A stretch of 64,000 bases of DNA, from assembly GCF_000178855.1 (NCBI RefSeq), contig NZ_ADVG01000003.1, forward strand, positions 1,364,001 to 1,428,000. Reading direction: 5' to 3'. Under the pieces are notes generated by a model that was not told the DNA's origin, did not search any database, and saw only the letters and a list, made by a program, of their open reading frames with translations. Shown here piece by piece: positions 16,248 to 24,757 of the stretch (its first letter is position 1; every line of letters starts with the position of its first letter). Origin of the DNA: Ktedonobacter racemifer DSM 44963 (lineage in GTDB: Bacteria > Chloroflexota > Ktedonobacteria > Ktedonobacterales > Ktedonobacteraceae). Both the position numbers and the translations under genes were made by a program.

Positions 16248-16853
16248 TTATTTGTCAGAGTAGAGCCGCATCTTCTCGGTAAAATCAGCGAAATCGGAGT
16301 ACACCTCGGCCTGCAAGCCAACGCTGTGGGCTGTTGCTACATTCGCTGGACTGTCATCCCAGAAAAGGACCTCTTGGGCGTGCGTTACTTCTAGCTTCTT
16401 GAGAATGTGAGCATAGAACTCTGGCTGGGTCTTTTTATAGCCGATAAAAGCCGATGAGAATATGCCATCAAATTGCTTCTCGAAGCCCATCTCTTGCAGG
16501 ATATAGGCGGTGCGATATTGCTCCTGCATCGTCGCCACGTAACAGGCTGTGCCCTGACCCCTGAGCGTCTGGATATAGGCCAGGAGTGGCTCATTGATGT
16601 TATGCTCGGCGCGAAACCAGTAAGCTATGAGATCATCAACTGTCCCTCTCCAGCCCCATTGTTGTATGTATGGCGCAAGCTCTTCTTTCAGATCAGCCTT
16701 GCCAATAATGCATGCGCCAAATTTGTTAGTGAAGAACTCCTGAGTCATAGCTTTGGTGATGCCATAATCCCGCTCCAGATGCTTGCCCCAGTGATCACCA
16801 ATGGCGAGCACGCCATCAACGTCGAAAAGTAGGATTTTTGGTTTGTTACGCAT
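16248..16853 (-). CDS. HAD-superfamily hydrolase
   Basis: 201 residues from ATG 16853, with GAGAAGAGAAAT upstream. Motif I is LLFDVDGVLA (nucleophile Asp and acid/base Asp), motif III Lys falls in GYKKTQPEFY, and motif IV is VLFWDDSPANV. Haloacid-dehalogenase phosphatases of this subtype remove phosphate from small metabolites; the substrate is undefined. It follows the DUF402 gene by 34 bp on the same strand and probably shares its transcript. Confidence 0.85.
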   Translation of the reverse strand: MRNKPKILLFDVDGVLAIGDHWGKHLERDYGITKAMTQEFFTNKFGACIIGKADLKEELAPYIQQWGWRGTVDDLIAYWFRAEHNINEPLLAYIQTLRGQGTACYVATMQEQYRTAYILQEMGFEKQFDGIFSSAFIGYKKTQPEFYAHILKKLEVTHAQEVLFWDDSPANVATAHSVGLQAEVYSDFADFTEKMRLYSDK

Positions 16854-16887
16854 ATATTTCTCTTCTCTACAATAAAATTCGTGTATG

Positions 16888-17433
16888 CTATACACTGATT
16901 TGAGTTTCCAGGCGAGCTTTGTAATGCGCAACCAGTGGGAGCAAGGGAAATCGTTGTTCTTCGAGCTGCGTCATGAGCTTTCTGGTCTCGTTCCAGGCCA
17001 GGTTATACTCGTCAGTTGAGATAATGCCTTGCGCATAGGCCTCGTTCAATTCATCCTCGTCGAGGAGTTCAACTTCTCCACCAGGGAGGAAGACCAGGTC
17101 CAGATACAGATCGTCATAGCACAACATTCCCTGTTCGTCCATGTATGTGCGTTTGCTTATATCGATATACCAATGATGAACTCTGTCTTGCGTATCGAAT
17201 GTAATCGTGGCGACATGGTTTGATCCCTGGGGAAAGAGTTGTAGCCAGGAGTAGCCGTTATTGACCACGCAGACCCGCTCTCCAGCTATCGGCATCCATA
17301 ATGGAGCATCGACCTCATCAAAGTAGAATAGGCTTGCATAGCCTTGAAAGGCTGCATCGTTAATTTCTCGCTGCAAAAACCTGCTCTTGATAACGTGATG
17401 CCAACCGCTCATATCCGCGCGCTTCTGCTTCAT
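16888..17433 (-). CDS. DUF402-family protein
   Basis: 181 residues. YSWLQLFPQGSNHVATITFD, then WYIDISKRT and YLDLVFLPGGEVELLDEDEL are hallmark segments of DUF402, a beta-barrel fold that includes nucleoside phosphatases and the FomD phosphonate-nucleotide hydrolase. The acidic metal-binding residues in DLYLDLV and LDEDEL are present. A nucleotide hydrolase role is inferred from the family. TGAGG precedes the ATG. It is the first gene of the DUF402-HAD-MazG group, all of which may act on phosphorylated small molecules. Confidence 0.8.
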   Translation of the reverse strand: MKQKRADMSGWHHVIKSRFLQREINDAAFQGYASLFYFDEVDAPLWMPIAGERVCVVNNGYSWLQLFPQGSNHVATITFDTQDRVHHWYIDISKRTYMDEQGMLCYDDLYLDLVFLPGGEVELLDEDELNEAYAQGIISTDEYNLAWNETRKLMTQLEEQRFPLLPLVAHYKARLETQISV

Positions 17434-17499
17434 TGAATCCTCATGCCTCTCGCTTTTTTAAACACAGCATATCATACCGTTTGGCTCCAGCGATAGAGA

Positions 17500-17523
17500 G
17501 TAGCCGCGTACGCCAGTAGCGGG
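17500..17523 (+). repeat. Family A repeat, single arm
   Basis: TAGCCGCGTACGCCAGTAGC at 17501-17520, the consensus form, flanked by G on the left and GGG on the right. It stands alone, without a second arm, between divergent genes (DUF402 and DinB). Confidence 0.8.
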
Positions 17524-17588
17524 TCTTCTCTGCAAAGACATATAATACAAGCAGGGAATAAGCTCTCCAGAATGTAGAAGGATCGGTA

Positions 17589-18065
17589 ATGCAGCTGGTA
17601 AAGAAGTTTCAAGAGCGTTTGCGGATGAGCGCGGACGAGTTCCTCTGGGCCGTGAGCCTGGTGCCGCAGGAGCGGCTCTTTCTAGCTCCTCGTCAGGATA
17701 AATGGCCGGTGGCGCGTTTACTCTTCCACCTGTCTTTGTATGAAAAGACTATAGCTCTCCCCACCATGCGCCAGTGGTCTGGCGGGGCAAAACCAATTGT
17801 AGGCACGCAGGAGGAGGACGAGGCGCGAGAGAATCAGGCCTGGAACGAGGGCCAGGGACACGAGATAGCCGCGATGAGCGAAGAGTTTAAGGCCCGGCGT
17901 GTCGAACAGATCACCTTGCTTGCTGAGTTGACGGATGAGCGCCTGCAAGAGCGCTTGCCTGTGTTGTGGGGAGAGCGCTCCCTGCAATGGGTATTGACCA
18001 AGACCTATCAGCATACGCTTGAGCATACCGACGAGGTGTTGCGTGCCTACCTCTGGTGGAAATAG
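17589..18065 (+). CDS. DinB-superfamily protein
   Basis: 158 residues, all-helical. WPVARLLFHLSLYEKT near residue 40 and a second His in TKTYQHTLEHTDEVLRAYL near the end give the three-His metal-site pattern of the DinB/YfiT four-helix bundle. These proteins are metal-dependent thiol transferases or hydrolases; the substrate is unknown. AGAAGGATCGG precedes the ATG. It is monocistronic and converges on mntH across a 24-bp hairpin. Confidence 0.8.
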   Translation: MQLVKKFQERLRMSADEFLWAVSLVPQERLFLAPRQDKWPVARLLFHLSLYEKTIALPTMRQWSGGAKPIVGTQEEDEARENQAWNEGQGHEIAAMSEEFKARRVEQITLLAELTDERLQERLPVLWGERSLQWVLTKTYQHTLEHTDEVLRAYLWWK

Positions 18066-18070
18066 AAGAA

Positions 18071-18124
18071 ATAAGAGAAGGAGGGTGGTTGCGGCCTGCG
18101 CCGCAACCACCCTCCTTCTCTTAT
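18071..18124. terminator. Bidirectional hairpin terminator, 24-bp perfect stem
   Basis: Arms 18071-18094 and 18101-18124, loop CCTGCG. Placed 5 bp after the DinB stop and 6 bp before the mntH stop on the other strand. Confidence 0.8.
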
Positions 18125-18130
18125 GCGGAA

Positions 18131-19474
18131 TTAAAAGATTGATTGGATGGCGCTGGTGAGCAGGTAGAGGTTGAGGGCGATGATCAGACCAGCAACTATG
18201 CAGGCGACAGCGGTCGTAATGCGATGGTTGACCAGATTTTTCATGAGCTTGCGCTGGCTGGTGAAGATGACCAGGGGCACCAGGGCGAAGGGGATACCGA
18301 AGCTCAGGACCACCTGGCTGATGACCAGCGTGCGCGTCGGATCGAGACCGATGGCGATCACAATGAGTGCGGGCAACATCGTAACCAGGCGGCGAATCCA
18401 GATGTGGATGCTGCGTTTTAAGAAGCCCTGCATGACGACCTGCCCCGCCATGGTCCCTACCGCCGACGAGGAGAGGCCCGAGGCCAATAGCGAGATACCA
18501 AAGATCTTGCTGGAGGCGTTCCCCAGGAGTGGCTTGAGCGTGCGGTAAGCCTCCTCGATAGAGGCAATATTGGTCAGGCCATTGGTGTGAAAGGTTGAGG
18601 CCGCCATGACCAGCATCGCCATATTGACCAGTCCGGCGATACCCATGGCAATGATAACGTCGATGATCTCGAAGCGGTAGATGCGCTTCTGGTGCGCGGG
18701 ATCGTCGACTATAATGCGTTTCTGCGTCAGAGATGAGTGCAGGAAGATGACATGTGGCATCACGGTCGCGCCCAGAATGCCGACCGCAAGTAGCAGGCTC
18801 TCTGTGCCATCCAGGCGGGGAGTAACAACGCTCAGGCCGATCTGGCCCCAATCGGGACGGCTGATGAAGATTTCGAGCAGGTAACAAAGCGCGATAATGC
18901 TGACCAGGATGGTAATCACGGCCTCTAATGGGCGGAATCCGCGTCGCTGTAGTCCAAGTAGCAGGACGGTACAGACGGCGGTAAGCAGGCCGGAGATGAG
19001 CAAGGGAATATGGAAGAGCAGCGTGAAGCCCAGGGCTGCGCCAAGAAACTCCGCCATATCTGTGGCAATGGCGACAACCTCGCTCACAACCCACATGCCC
19101 CACACCACAGGGCGGGGAAAGTGTTCGCGGCACATCTCGGCCAGGTTATGCCCGGTCGCGATCCCCAATTTTGCCGAGAGCGCCTGAATGAGCATTGCCA
19201 TAAGGTTGCTTGCGATGATGACCCACACAAGCAAATAGCCAAATTCCGCTCCACCCTGTATATTCGTGGCGAAATTTCCGGGATCAACATAGGCTACACT
19301 GGCGATAAAAGCGGGACCAAGAAAAGGGAGGAGATCACCTAACGCAGGCTTTCCTTTCCCCTTGAGCACCTTCTGCGCGGCCAGTATAGTGGCATCATCT
19401 GAGGCCGTGGATGGTGGCGGGAGGCAGCGCGAGAAGAAGTTCCCCCCCAACTTATTCAGTGGCTTAGAAGACAT
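18131..19474 (-). CDS. mntH: Nramp-family Mn2+/Fe2+ transporter
   Basis: 447 residues with about eleven transmembrane helices. The TM1 metal-site motif DPGNFATN and the TM6 motif MPHVIFLHSS (the Met-Pro-His that coordinates the ion) are intact. VVSEVVAIATDMAEFLGAALG and the Nramp signature region are also present. It is a proton-coupled importer of divalent metals, chiefly Mn2+, in the cytoplasmic membrane. The first 35 residues are a polar N-terminal extension. The upstream 80 bp is AT-rich with poly-A/T tracts, but I could not identify an MntR or Fur box. Confidence 0.95.
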   Translation of the reverse strand: MSSKPLNKLGGNFFSRCLPPPSTASDDATILAAQKVLKGKGKPALGDLLPFLGPAFIASVAYVDPGNFATNIQGGAEFGYLLVWVIIASNLMAMLIQALSAKLGIATGHNLAEMCREHFPRPVVWGMWVVSEVVAIATDMAEFLGAALGFTLLFHIPLLISGLLTAVCTVLLLGLQRRGFRPLEAVITILVSIIALCYLLEIFISRPDWGQIGLSVVTPRLDGTESLLLAVGILGATVMPHVIFLHSSLTQKRIIVDDPAHQKRIYRFEIIDVIIAMGIAGLVNMAMLVMAASTFHTNGLTNIASIEEAYRTLKPLLGNASSKIFGISLLASGLSSSAVGTMAGQVVMQGFLKRSIHIWIRRLVTMLPALIVIAIGLDPTRTLVISQVVLSFGIPFALVPLVIFTSQRKLMKNLVNHRITTAVACIVAGLIIALNLYLLTSAIQSIF

Positions 19475-19682
19475 CTGCGAACTCCATTTCCCGATTTTTT
19501 AGAAGAGCAGAAAGACGTAGTTTTTAAGATGATAAAAAAAATTTTTAATGCTCTAAAAATTAGAATACCTGGAGATAAAAGTTTTGTCAAGGGGCTTGAT
19601 TGTAGCCACGTCGAAAAACGGGGAAATGTAGAGTGGTAGCAATTTAAAGCCGAAGAAACAGGCAGTAGCGGGCCTCTCAATA

Positions 19683-19711
19683 GCCCGACGCTGCTAAAGC
19701 ACGCGTCGGGC
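19683..19711. terminator. Hairpin after the cellulase C-terminal part (family B-like)
   Basis: GCCCGACG at 19683-19690 pairs with CGTCGGGC at 19704-19711. The loop reads CTGCTAAAGCACG, so this is a shortened variant of the family B repeat. It follows the minus-strand CBM2 stop (19721) and probably ended the original cellulase transcript. Confidence 0.65.
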
Positions 19712-19720
19712 AACTTTCGA

Positions 19721-20084
19721 CTACGCGGTGGTGCATTGCTGACTATTGAGCTTGAAGGATGTTGGATTGGTGTTAGTGCCATTGTAGGAGGCGTTGAACC
19801 CGATGCTGGTCGAGCCACCGGCACTGATTGAGCCGTTATAGCTTAAGTTTGTGACAGTTACCTGTGCTCCCTGCTGGGTGAAGTTGCCACTCCATTCACT
19901 GGTCAGTTGCTGCCCATTGGGGAATGAGAAGACCAGCGTCCAGCCGTTGATGGTGGAGGTGCCAGTATTGGTGATGGTAACATTGGCGGTAAAGCCGTTA
20001 TTCCACTGGTTCGAGACGGTGTAGGCAATTTTGCAGCTTCCGCCAGGAGTTGGGGTGTTAGTTGGCTTAGGAGTTGGGGTGTTA
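19721..20084 (-). pseudogene. CBM2 cellulose-binding domain, severed 3' part of the GH5 cellulase gene
   Basis: The minus strand encodes a Pro-Thr linker (TPTPKPTNTPTPGG) and then a complete family-2 carbohydrate-binding module: CKIAYTVSNQWNNGFTANV, NGWTLVFSFPNGQ, SEWSGNFTQ and TSFKLNSQQC, with conserved Trp residues and the terminal Cys pair. It ends at TAG 19723-19721. It has no start codon or ribosome site of its own. Its linker continues that of the GH5 gene at 21516 if the 1431-bp TnpB element is removed. It was thus the C-terminal binding domain of the same cellulase and is probably not expressed now. Confidence 0.9.
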
Positions 20085-20113
20085 AAAACGTTTCCAAGTA
20101 ATTATGCCAGATG

Positions 20114-20142
20114 TTGACAAATGAAGGCGTCTCTGGTAGAGT
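20114..20142 (+). promoter_or_regulatory. Promoter of the second tnpB
   Basis: TTGACA at 20114-20119, 17-bp spacer, TAGAGT at 20137-20142. Same arrangement as the promoter at 2952-2980. Confidence 0.55.
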
Positions 20143-20232
20143 TCTGTTGGAAAGAATGTTCTTCAATCAAAGAACAAGAGTGAGGCACATCGACTCCAAG
20201 GACGTGTTGTTGGAAAAGGAGGAGGCCACCAG

Positions 20233-21469
20233 ATGCAGTTGGTCGAACGACATCTCATCCGTCACCATGATGCACGCTTTGCTCTCATTGACCAGGCGGC
20301 CTTTGCCTCTAAAAACCTGTACAACCAGGCCAATTACCACGTCCGGCAAGCCTTCATTCACGAGGGGACCTATCTCCCCTACGCCGCCATCTATCATCGC
20401 TTGAAACAGCATGAGGCCTATTGTGCCCTGCCTCGCAAAGTCAGTAACGCCATCCTGATTCAACTTCACCACAATTGGGGCAGCTTTTTTGCGCGTGATG
20501 GAGGCCTACCGCGAAGACTCCTCCGCCTTCACGGGGCGCCCCAAGATCCCTGGCTACAAAGACAAGGCCAAAGGCCGCTTCCTGCTCATCTACGAGAAAA
20601 AAGCCCTGGGCAAGAGGGCATTCAAGCGCACAGGCAAACTGGTCCCATCAGGACTCCCCATCGAGATCGCGACCCAGATCACCTGGGAGGCCATCAGGCA
20701 GGTACGCATCGTTCCACGCGCTGATGGCTACATGGTCGAAGTCGTCTATGAGCAGGAGATCCAACCGGCTGCGGTCAACCAGCGGCTTCGAGCAGCCGTG
20801 GATGTGGGCGTCAATGTGCTCGCAGCCATCACCAGCGACAAACCCGGTTTTGTGCCTCGTCTGGTGAGTGGCAAACCCCTCAAAAGCCTGAATCAGTTCT
20901 ACAACAAACAGCGCGCCAAGCAGCAGCAACGCCTCGCGCATGAGAACCGATACACCTCCTGCCACCTGGACCGTGTGACGACGAAGTGCAATCGCCGTGT
21001 GGATGCGTATTTGCACACGGCCAGCCGTCGGATCATTGATCTGTTGGTGAGCGAAGGCATCGGAACGCTGGTGATTGGCAAGAATCCCTTGTGGAAACAG
21101 GATGTGACCATGGGACACAGGAACAATCAGCAGTTTGTGCAGCTTCCCCATGCCCGTTTCATTGAGCAGTTGACCTACAAAGCGCACCTGGTTGGGGTCA
21201 GAGTCATCCTTCAGGAAGAAAGCTACACCAGCAAGGCAAGCTTTCTGGACGGTGACCCCATTCCAACCTATGAATCGAACGCTGCTGAGAAGCCGGTGTT
21301 TTCAGGCAGGCGTCTCGCTCGTAGTTGGTATCGCGCCAGGGATGGACGCCTCATTCATGCCGATATCAACGGAGCGTATAACATTTTACGCAAAAGTAGC
21401 TCCGACCCTTTGCAAGTGGGGCGAGGAGTAGCGGGAGCCGCAGTTCTCCCGAGACGGCTGGCCGTCTGA
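20233..21469 (+). pseudogene. tnpB: TnpB RNA-guided nuclease, frameshifted at a T6 tract
   Basis: GGAGG precedes ATG 20233. The N-terminal part (FALIDQAAFASKNLYNQANY) runs to about 20487. The remainder, from VMEAYREDSS to LPRRLAV, lies one frame over. One T too many in TTTTTT (20485-20490) explains the break; transcriptional slippage could rescue it. RuvC-I has AAVDVGVNVLAA and RuvC-III has HADINGAYNIL. The usual RuvC-II Glu position reads TLVIGKNPLWKQ, with no Glu. A nearby QEESYTSKASF may supply it, as in TnpBs described with a rearranged catalytic site. The zinc-finger cysteines between II and III appear absent. Confidence 0.85.
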
Positions 21470-21496
21470 ACGGATGGCACATAGGCATATGTGCCA

Positions 21497-22666
21497 TCAT
21501 TTTAAGATACTGTTAGTCGACGTAGGAGTTGGAGTGCTATCGCCGCCGCTGCCACTTCCCAGAGAGAGCAGGTGCGTCTTGTAGCCCTGCCCATAATTTG
21601 TCGGCGTGCCGGTGTAATCGGTGATGAGCGCGGGCGAGCCCCCACAGTTACCCGTTGCCGTCCAGGTCCAGGCCAGGTAGCCAATGGAATGCTGATCCAG
21701 CCAGCTAATCAAGGTGTTGATAAAGCCGGAGGAGCAGTCATTCTCGCCCAGCTCGCCAACGAGCACGGGTACCTGCGCATTCACTGGCTCGATTTGCGAG
21801 TCCCAGCAGCCGCTATTGCTACAGGAATTGAAATTGTAGATGTGAGCCGAGGCCACGAGATTATTATTGGAGTCACTCGGCTTATTGGCCAACCAGCCGC
21901 TCAGGTCGTTGGAGTAGGCCAGACCGCCCAACATCAGAATATTGGTCGCGCCAGTCGCGCGGACCGTGTTGACCAGGGATTGCATGCCAGCCACGGCGAA
22001 GCTTACATCCGAGCAGGGGTTTGTACTGGGAGCGGTGCTGCCATTCTTCCAGCATGACCAGCTACTGGTATATGGCTCATTATAGAGGTCAAAGATGACC
22101 GAGGAATTGCTTTTAAAGGTATTGGCGACCGAGGTCCAGAAGGCAGGCGCGTGGTCCTGGTCTGGCATTGGTTCCTGGCCAGTCGCCTGCAGGGAGCCGG
22201 GAGCGTTCCAGTGTAGTTCGACAATCGCGACCATCCCATTCTGGTTCAAGAGGTTAACCCAGTTGATGATGTCTGCCTGATACTGTGAAGCCGATTTTCC
22301 GTTCGCGGGAAAGCCATTGATGCCCAGCCAGCAGTCCTCATTCAAAGGTACACGCACGATATTCACGTTCCAGGTCTGCATGGCGCTGACTGAAGCCTGA
22401 TCTACTGGTCCGTCAAAATCCGTGGTACCAGACTTGGTACACTGGTATTCGGTCCCCATGCGATCAACGCCATGGGGGATGAGGATATTGCTATCGCTAT
22501 CTTTAATCTGATTGCCCACGACATGTAAGCCTGTGGGGGGGCTACCGCTGGCCCTGGCTATGCCTGTAGATGTCTTCCAGAAGAGAAGCGTTCCCAGTAT
22601 GCCGAGGCAGACGATGCCAAGCATTAAGGAACAGGTAATGGGGGAGATTGCTTGCTTTTTCTTCAT
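21497..22666 (-). CDS. GH5-family cellulase, secreted catalytic domain now lacking its CBM2
   Basis: 389 residues. GGAGGAAGC precedes the ATG. A signal peptide with a hydrophobic core (ITCSLMLGIVCLGILGTLLF) ends near ARA. The catalytic domain runs from GLHVVGNQIKDSDS. LYNEPY holds the acid/base Glu and VLVGELGEND the nucleophile Glu; HWNAPG and the Trp in YLAWTWTATG fit endo-beta-1,4-glucanases of family GH5. It ends in a Gly-Ser then Thr-Pro linker (STPTPTSTN). The last codons (SILK, stop) come from the inserted TnpB element. The enzyme should still be secreted but without its cellulose-binding domain. The sugar ABC operon next to it would import its products. Confidence 0.9.
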   Translation of the reverse strand: MKKKQAISPITCSLMLGIVCLGILGTLLFWKTSTGIARASGSPPTGLHVVGNQIKDSDSNILIPHGVDRMGTEYQCTKSGTTDFDGPVDQASVSAMQTWNVNIVRVPLNEDCWLGINGFPANGKSASQYQADIINWVNLLNQNGMVAIVELHWNAPGSLQATGQEPMPDQDHAPAFWTSVANTFKSNSSVIFDLYNEPYTSSWSCWKNGSTAPSTNPCSDVSFAVAGMQSLVNTVRATGATNILMLGGLAYSNDLSGWLANKPSDSNNNLVASAHIYNFNSCSNSGCWDSQIEPVNAQVPVLVGELGENDCSSGFINTLISWLDQHSIGYLAWTWTATGNCGGSPALITDYTGTPTNYGQGYKTHLLSLGSGSGGDSTPTPTSTNSILK

Positions 22667-22868
22667 GCTTCCTCCGCCGCTGAATCATTCCAGCCTGCTT
22701 CAATACAATTGCGCGATTCTATCCTTAAATCTAGCGAATGCCTGTAACAAGCTACCTGAAGCTACATTTCAGTGAATATGTAGCCTTGTTCATGAAATAC
22801 TTGTACCCCTTTTTGTGCCTGCCTGTCAAGGCTGCACGCATGGTTTACATAGGCAGCAAGAAAGTAAA

Positions 22869-22909
22869 AAGCCAGGATGTCTTCCCGCTAAGGGAAGACA
22901 TCCTGGCTT
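22869..22909 (-). terminator. Rho-independent terminator of the sugar ABC operon
   Basis: 18-bp perfect stem (22869-22886 with 22892-22909), loop of 5 nt, followed on the minus strand by TTTTTACTTTC. It lies 26 bp after the last permease gene. Confidence 0.88.
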
Positions 22910-22934
22910 GCAAGTAGGTGACTGAGGAGTGAGG

Positions 22935-23768
22935 CTAGAATTTAATCGCGCCCGCAGAGATGTTGGCGATGAACTGACGTGTTCCCAGGAAGAAGATGAT
23001 AATGAGTGGGATAGTCGCCAGCAGGGTGCCAGTCATGACCATGCTGTAGTCGGTGTTGTAGACACCATTTAGATTGGCAACCGCAACCTGTAGGGTGAAC
23101 AGCTTGGGGTCATTGAGTACGATCAATGGCCACAGATAGTCATTCCAGGAGCCGATAAAGGTAAAGATGCCCAGGAAACCCAGGGCTGGGCGCAGGGTGG
23201 GCAGGGCTACATTCCAGTAGATGCGGAAGTGTCCTGCCCCATCGATCTTCGCGGCATCGATCAGTTCATTTGGGATCGCGCCAAGAGAGTACTGGCGCAA
23301 CCAGAAGATACCGAAGGCCGTCACCATGGTTGGAACGATAAGTGGTAGGAAGGTCCCAATCCAGTGCAGATCCGACATGATGACGAACGAGGCCACTAGA
23401 GAACCTGCGGAGGGCAGAATCATCGTACCGATCAGGATCACGAAGAGCGTATTTTTCCCTGGAAACTCAAACTTGGCGAAGGTGAAGCCTGCCAGGGAGC
23501 AGAAGAAGAGCACTAGCAGCGTGACGCTGCCCGCGACCAGGACGGTGTTGAGGAAACTGCGATAGAAGTCAATGCTCTGCAATACATGCGCGATGTTTGT
23601 CAGAAGCTGACTGCCAAAGATCAACTTGGGTGGGACGCGGTAGATATCGCTCGTCGTATTGGTCGCCATAACAATCATCCAATAGAAGGGGAAGATCGAA
23701 ATAATCAGCCCCAGTAGCAGAGCGACCTCGACAATAAAGCGTAACCAGCGAGACTCGTGTTGTATCAT
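22935..23768 (-). CDS. Carbohydrate ABC transporter permease, MalG type
   Basis: 277 residues, six transmembrane helices. The cytoplasmic EAA loop reads NELIDAAKIDGAGHFRIYWN, the contact site for the ATPase. The family is CUT1 (oligosaccharides). Ribosome site AAGGAG lies 9 nt before the ATG. It is the last gene of a LacI-SBP-permease-permease group and ends at a clear terminator. No ATPase gene is present in the operon, so a shared MsiK/MalK-type ATPase encoded elsewhere is inferred, as is usual in actinobacterial and chloroflexal CUT1 systems. Confidence 0.92.
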   Translation of the reverse strand: MIQHESRWLRFIVEVALLLGLIISIFPFYWMIVMATNTTSDIYRVPPKLIFGSQLLTNIAHVLQSIDFYRSFLNTVLVAGSVTLLVLFFCSLAGFTFAKFEFPGKNTLFVILIGTMILPSAGSLVASFVIMSDLHWIGTFLPLIVPTMVTAFGIFWLRQYSLGAIPNELIDAAKIDGAGHFRIYWNVALPTLRPALGFLGIFTFIGSWNDYLWPLIVLNDPKLFTLQVAVANLNGVYNTDYSMVMTGTLLATIPLIIIFFLGTRQFIANISAGAIKF

Positions 23769-23794
23769 TGCTTTTTCTCCTTCTTGTCGTAGTT

Positions 23795-24727
23795 TTAGCG
23801 CTCTGTACTCTGGACAATTTTCCAGTTAACGAAGGTGAAGATGACCAGGATAAAGAACATGATCCAGCCGACCGCCGCGCCGAAGCCATAGTGGAAGGAG
23901 GCGAAGGCCTGCCAATACTGGTAGAGTGACATCGTTAAACCGGAATTACCGACGCCGCCATTATTGCCAAAGAGGATCTGAGGCTCGGTAAAGAGCGTCA
24001 TTCCGCCAAGGGTGGAGGAGATGACGGTAAAGAGAATCACTGGCCTGAGCAGCGGGAGCGTGATGTGGTAGAACGTTCTCCAGGTATTGGCGCCATCGAT
24101 ACGCGCCGCCTCGTAGAAATCACTGGGAATGCTCTGTAAGCCAGCCATGTAGATCAGGGCGTTATAGCCGGTCCAGCGCCAGATGGTGATCATGGCAACC
24201 GCCCAACGCATCGGCCAGGCATCGGTAAGCCAGCCAATGGTGTTCAGATGCATGGTGCCAAGCATCTGGTTAATAAGCCCATACTGATCACCGAAGAAAG
24301 AGCCAAAGATCAAGGCAATAGCCACAGTCGAGGTGATGTTTGGCAGGAGATAGGCCACCTGGTAGGCAAACTTGGAGCGCTTGCGCATATTTAAGAGAAA
24401 GGCCAGTAGTAGCGCCAGCACCAGCATAGGAATGGTGGAGATGATCCAGATTTCAAAGGTATTGAGAATCGCCTGGCCAAAGATAGGGTCGGTCAAGGCG
24501 AACGCGAAGTTGTTGAAACCGATGAAGTTCATCTGCCCGATGCCATCCCAGCGCTGAAAGGCCAGGTAGAGCGAGAAAATGACTGGCGCTATGCCGAAGC
24601 AGAGATAGATAATAAAGAAGGGCGCGATTGAGAGATACATGGGAAGGTACTTGCGCAGATTGCTGCTCCGCGCGACGGTATGTTGCTTCTCAACCTTCTC
24701 GGCAATACTCACAGGTGTTGCACTCAT
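23795..24727 (-). CDS. Carbohydrate ABC transporter permease, MalF type
   Basis: 310 residues, six transmembrane helices after a 25-residue cytoplasmic N-terminus. The EAA motif is SDFYEAARIDGANTWRTFYH, followed by ITLPLLRPVI. It pairs with the MalG-type protein 26 bp downstream to form the membrane channel. AAGGAGGAAATATCC precedes the ATG. Confidence 0.92.
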   Translation of the reverse strand: MSATPVSIAEKVEKQHTVARSSNLRKYLPMYLSIAPFFIIYLCFGIAPVIFSLYLAFQRWDGIGQMNFIGFNNFAFALTDPIFGQAILNTFEIWIISTIPMLVLALLLAFLLNMRKRSKFAYQVAYLLPNITSTVAIALIFGSFFGDQYGLINQMLGTMHLNTIGWLTDAWPMRWAVAMITIWRWTGYNALIYMAGLQSIPSDFYEAARIDGANTWRTFYHITLPLLRPVILFTVISSTLGGMTLFTEPQILFGNNGGVGNSGLTMSLYQYWQAFASFHYGFGAAVGWIMFFILVIFTFVNWKIVQSTER

Positions 24728-24757
24728 CGGATATTTCCTCCTTGAAGTAGCGAAACA

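Larger units (their letters stand above)
20085..21515 (+). mobile_element. TnpB-only IS200/IS605-like element inside the cellulase linker
   Basis: GTTA occurs at both junctions (20081-20084 and 21512-21515). Deleting 20085-21515 restores an uninterrupted Thr-Pro linker between GH5 and CBM2, which fixes the element at 1431 bp. The right end carries the hairpin ATGGCACATAGGCATATGTG (near 21474-21497). There is no tnpA, so movement needs one in trans. Confidence 0.88.

Noticed and set aside
17718..19133. Long open frame (471 codons) antisense to mntH, running into the DinB gene
   Set aside because: It covers two real genes and a terminator, its composition is rich in Arg, His, Pro and Cys, and it has no motif. 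It is a by-product of GC-rich codon use in mntH.
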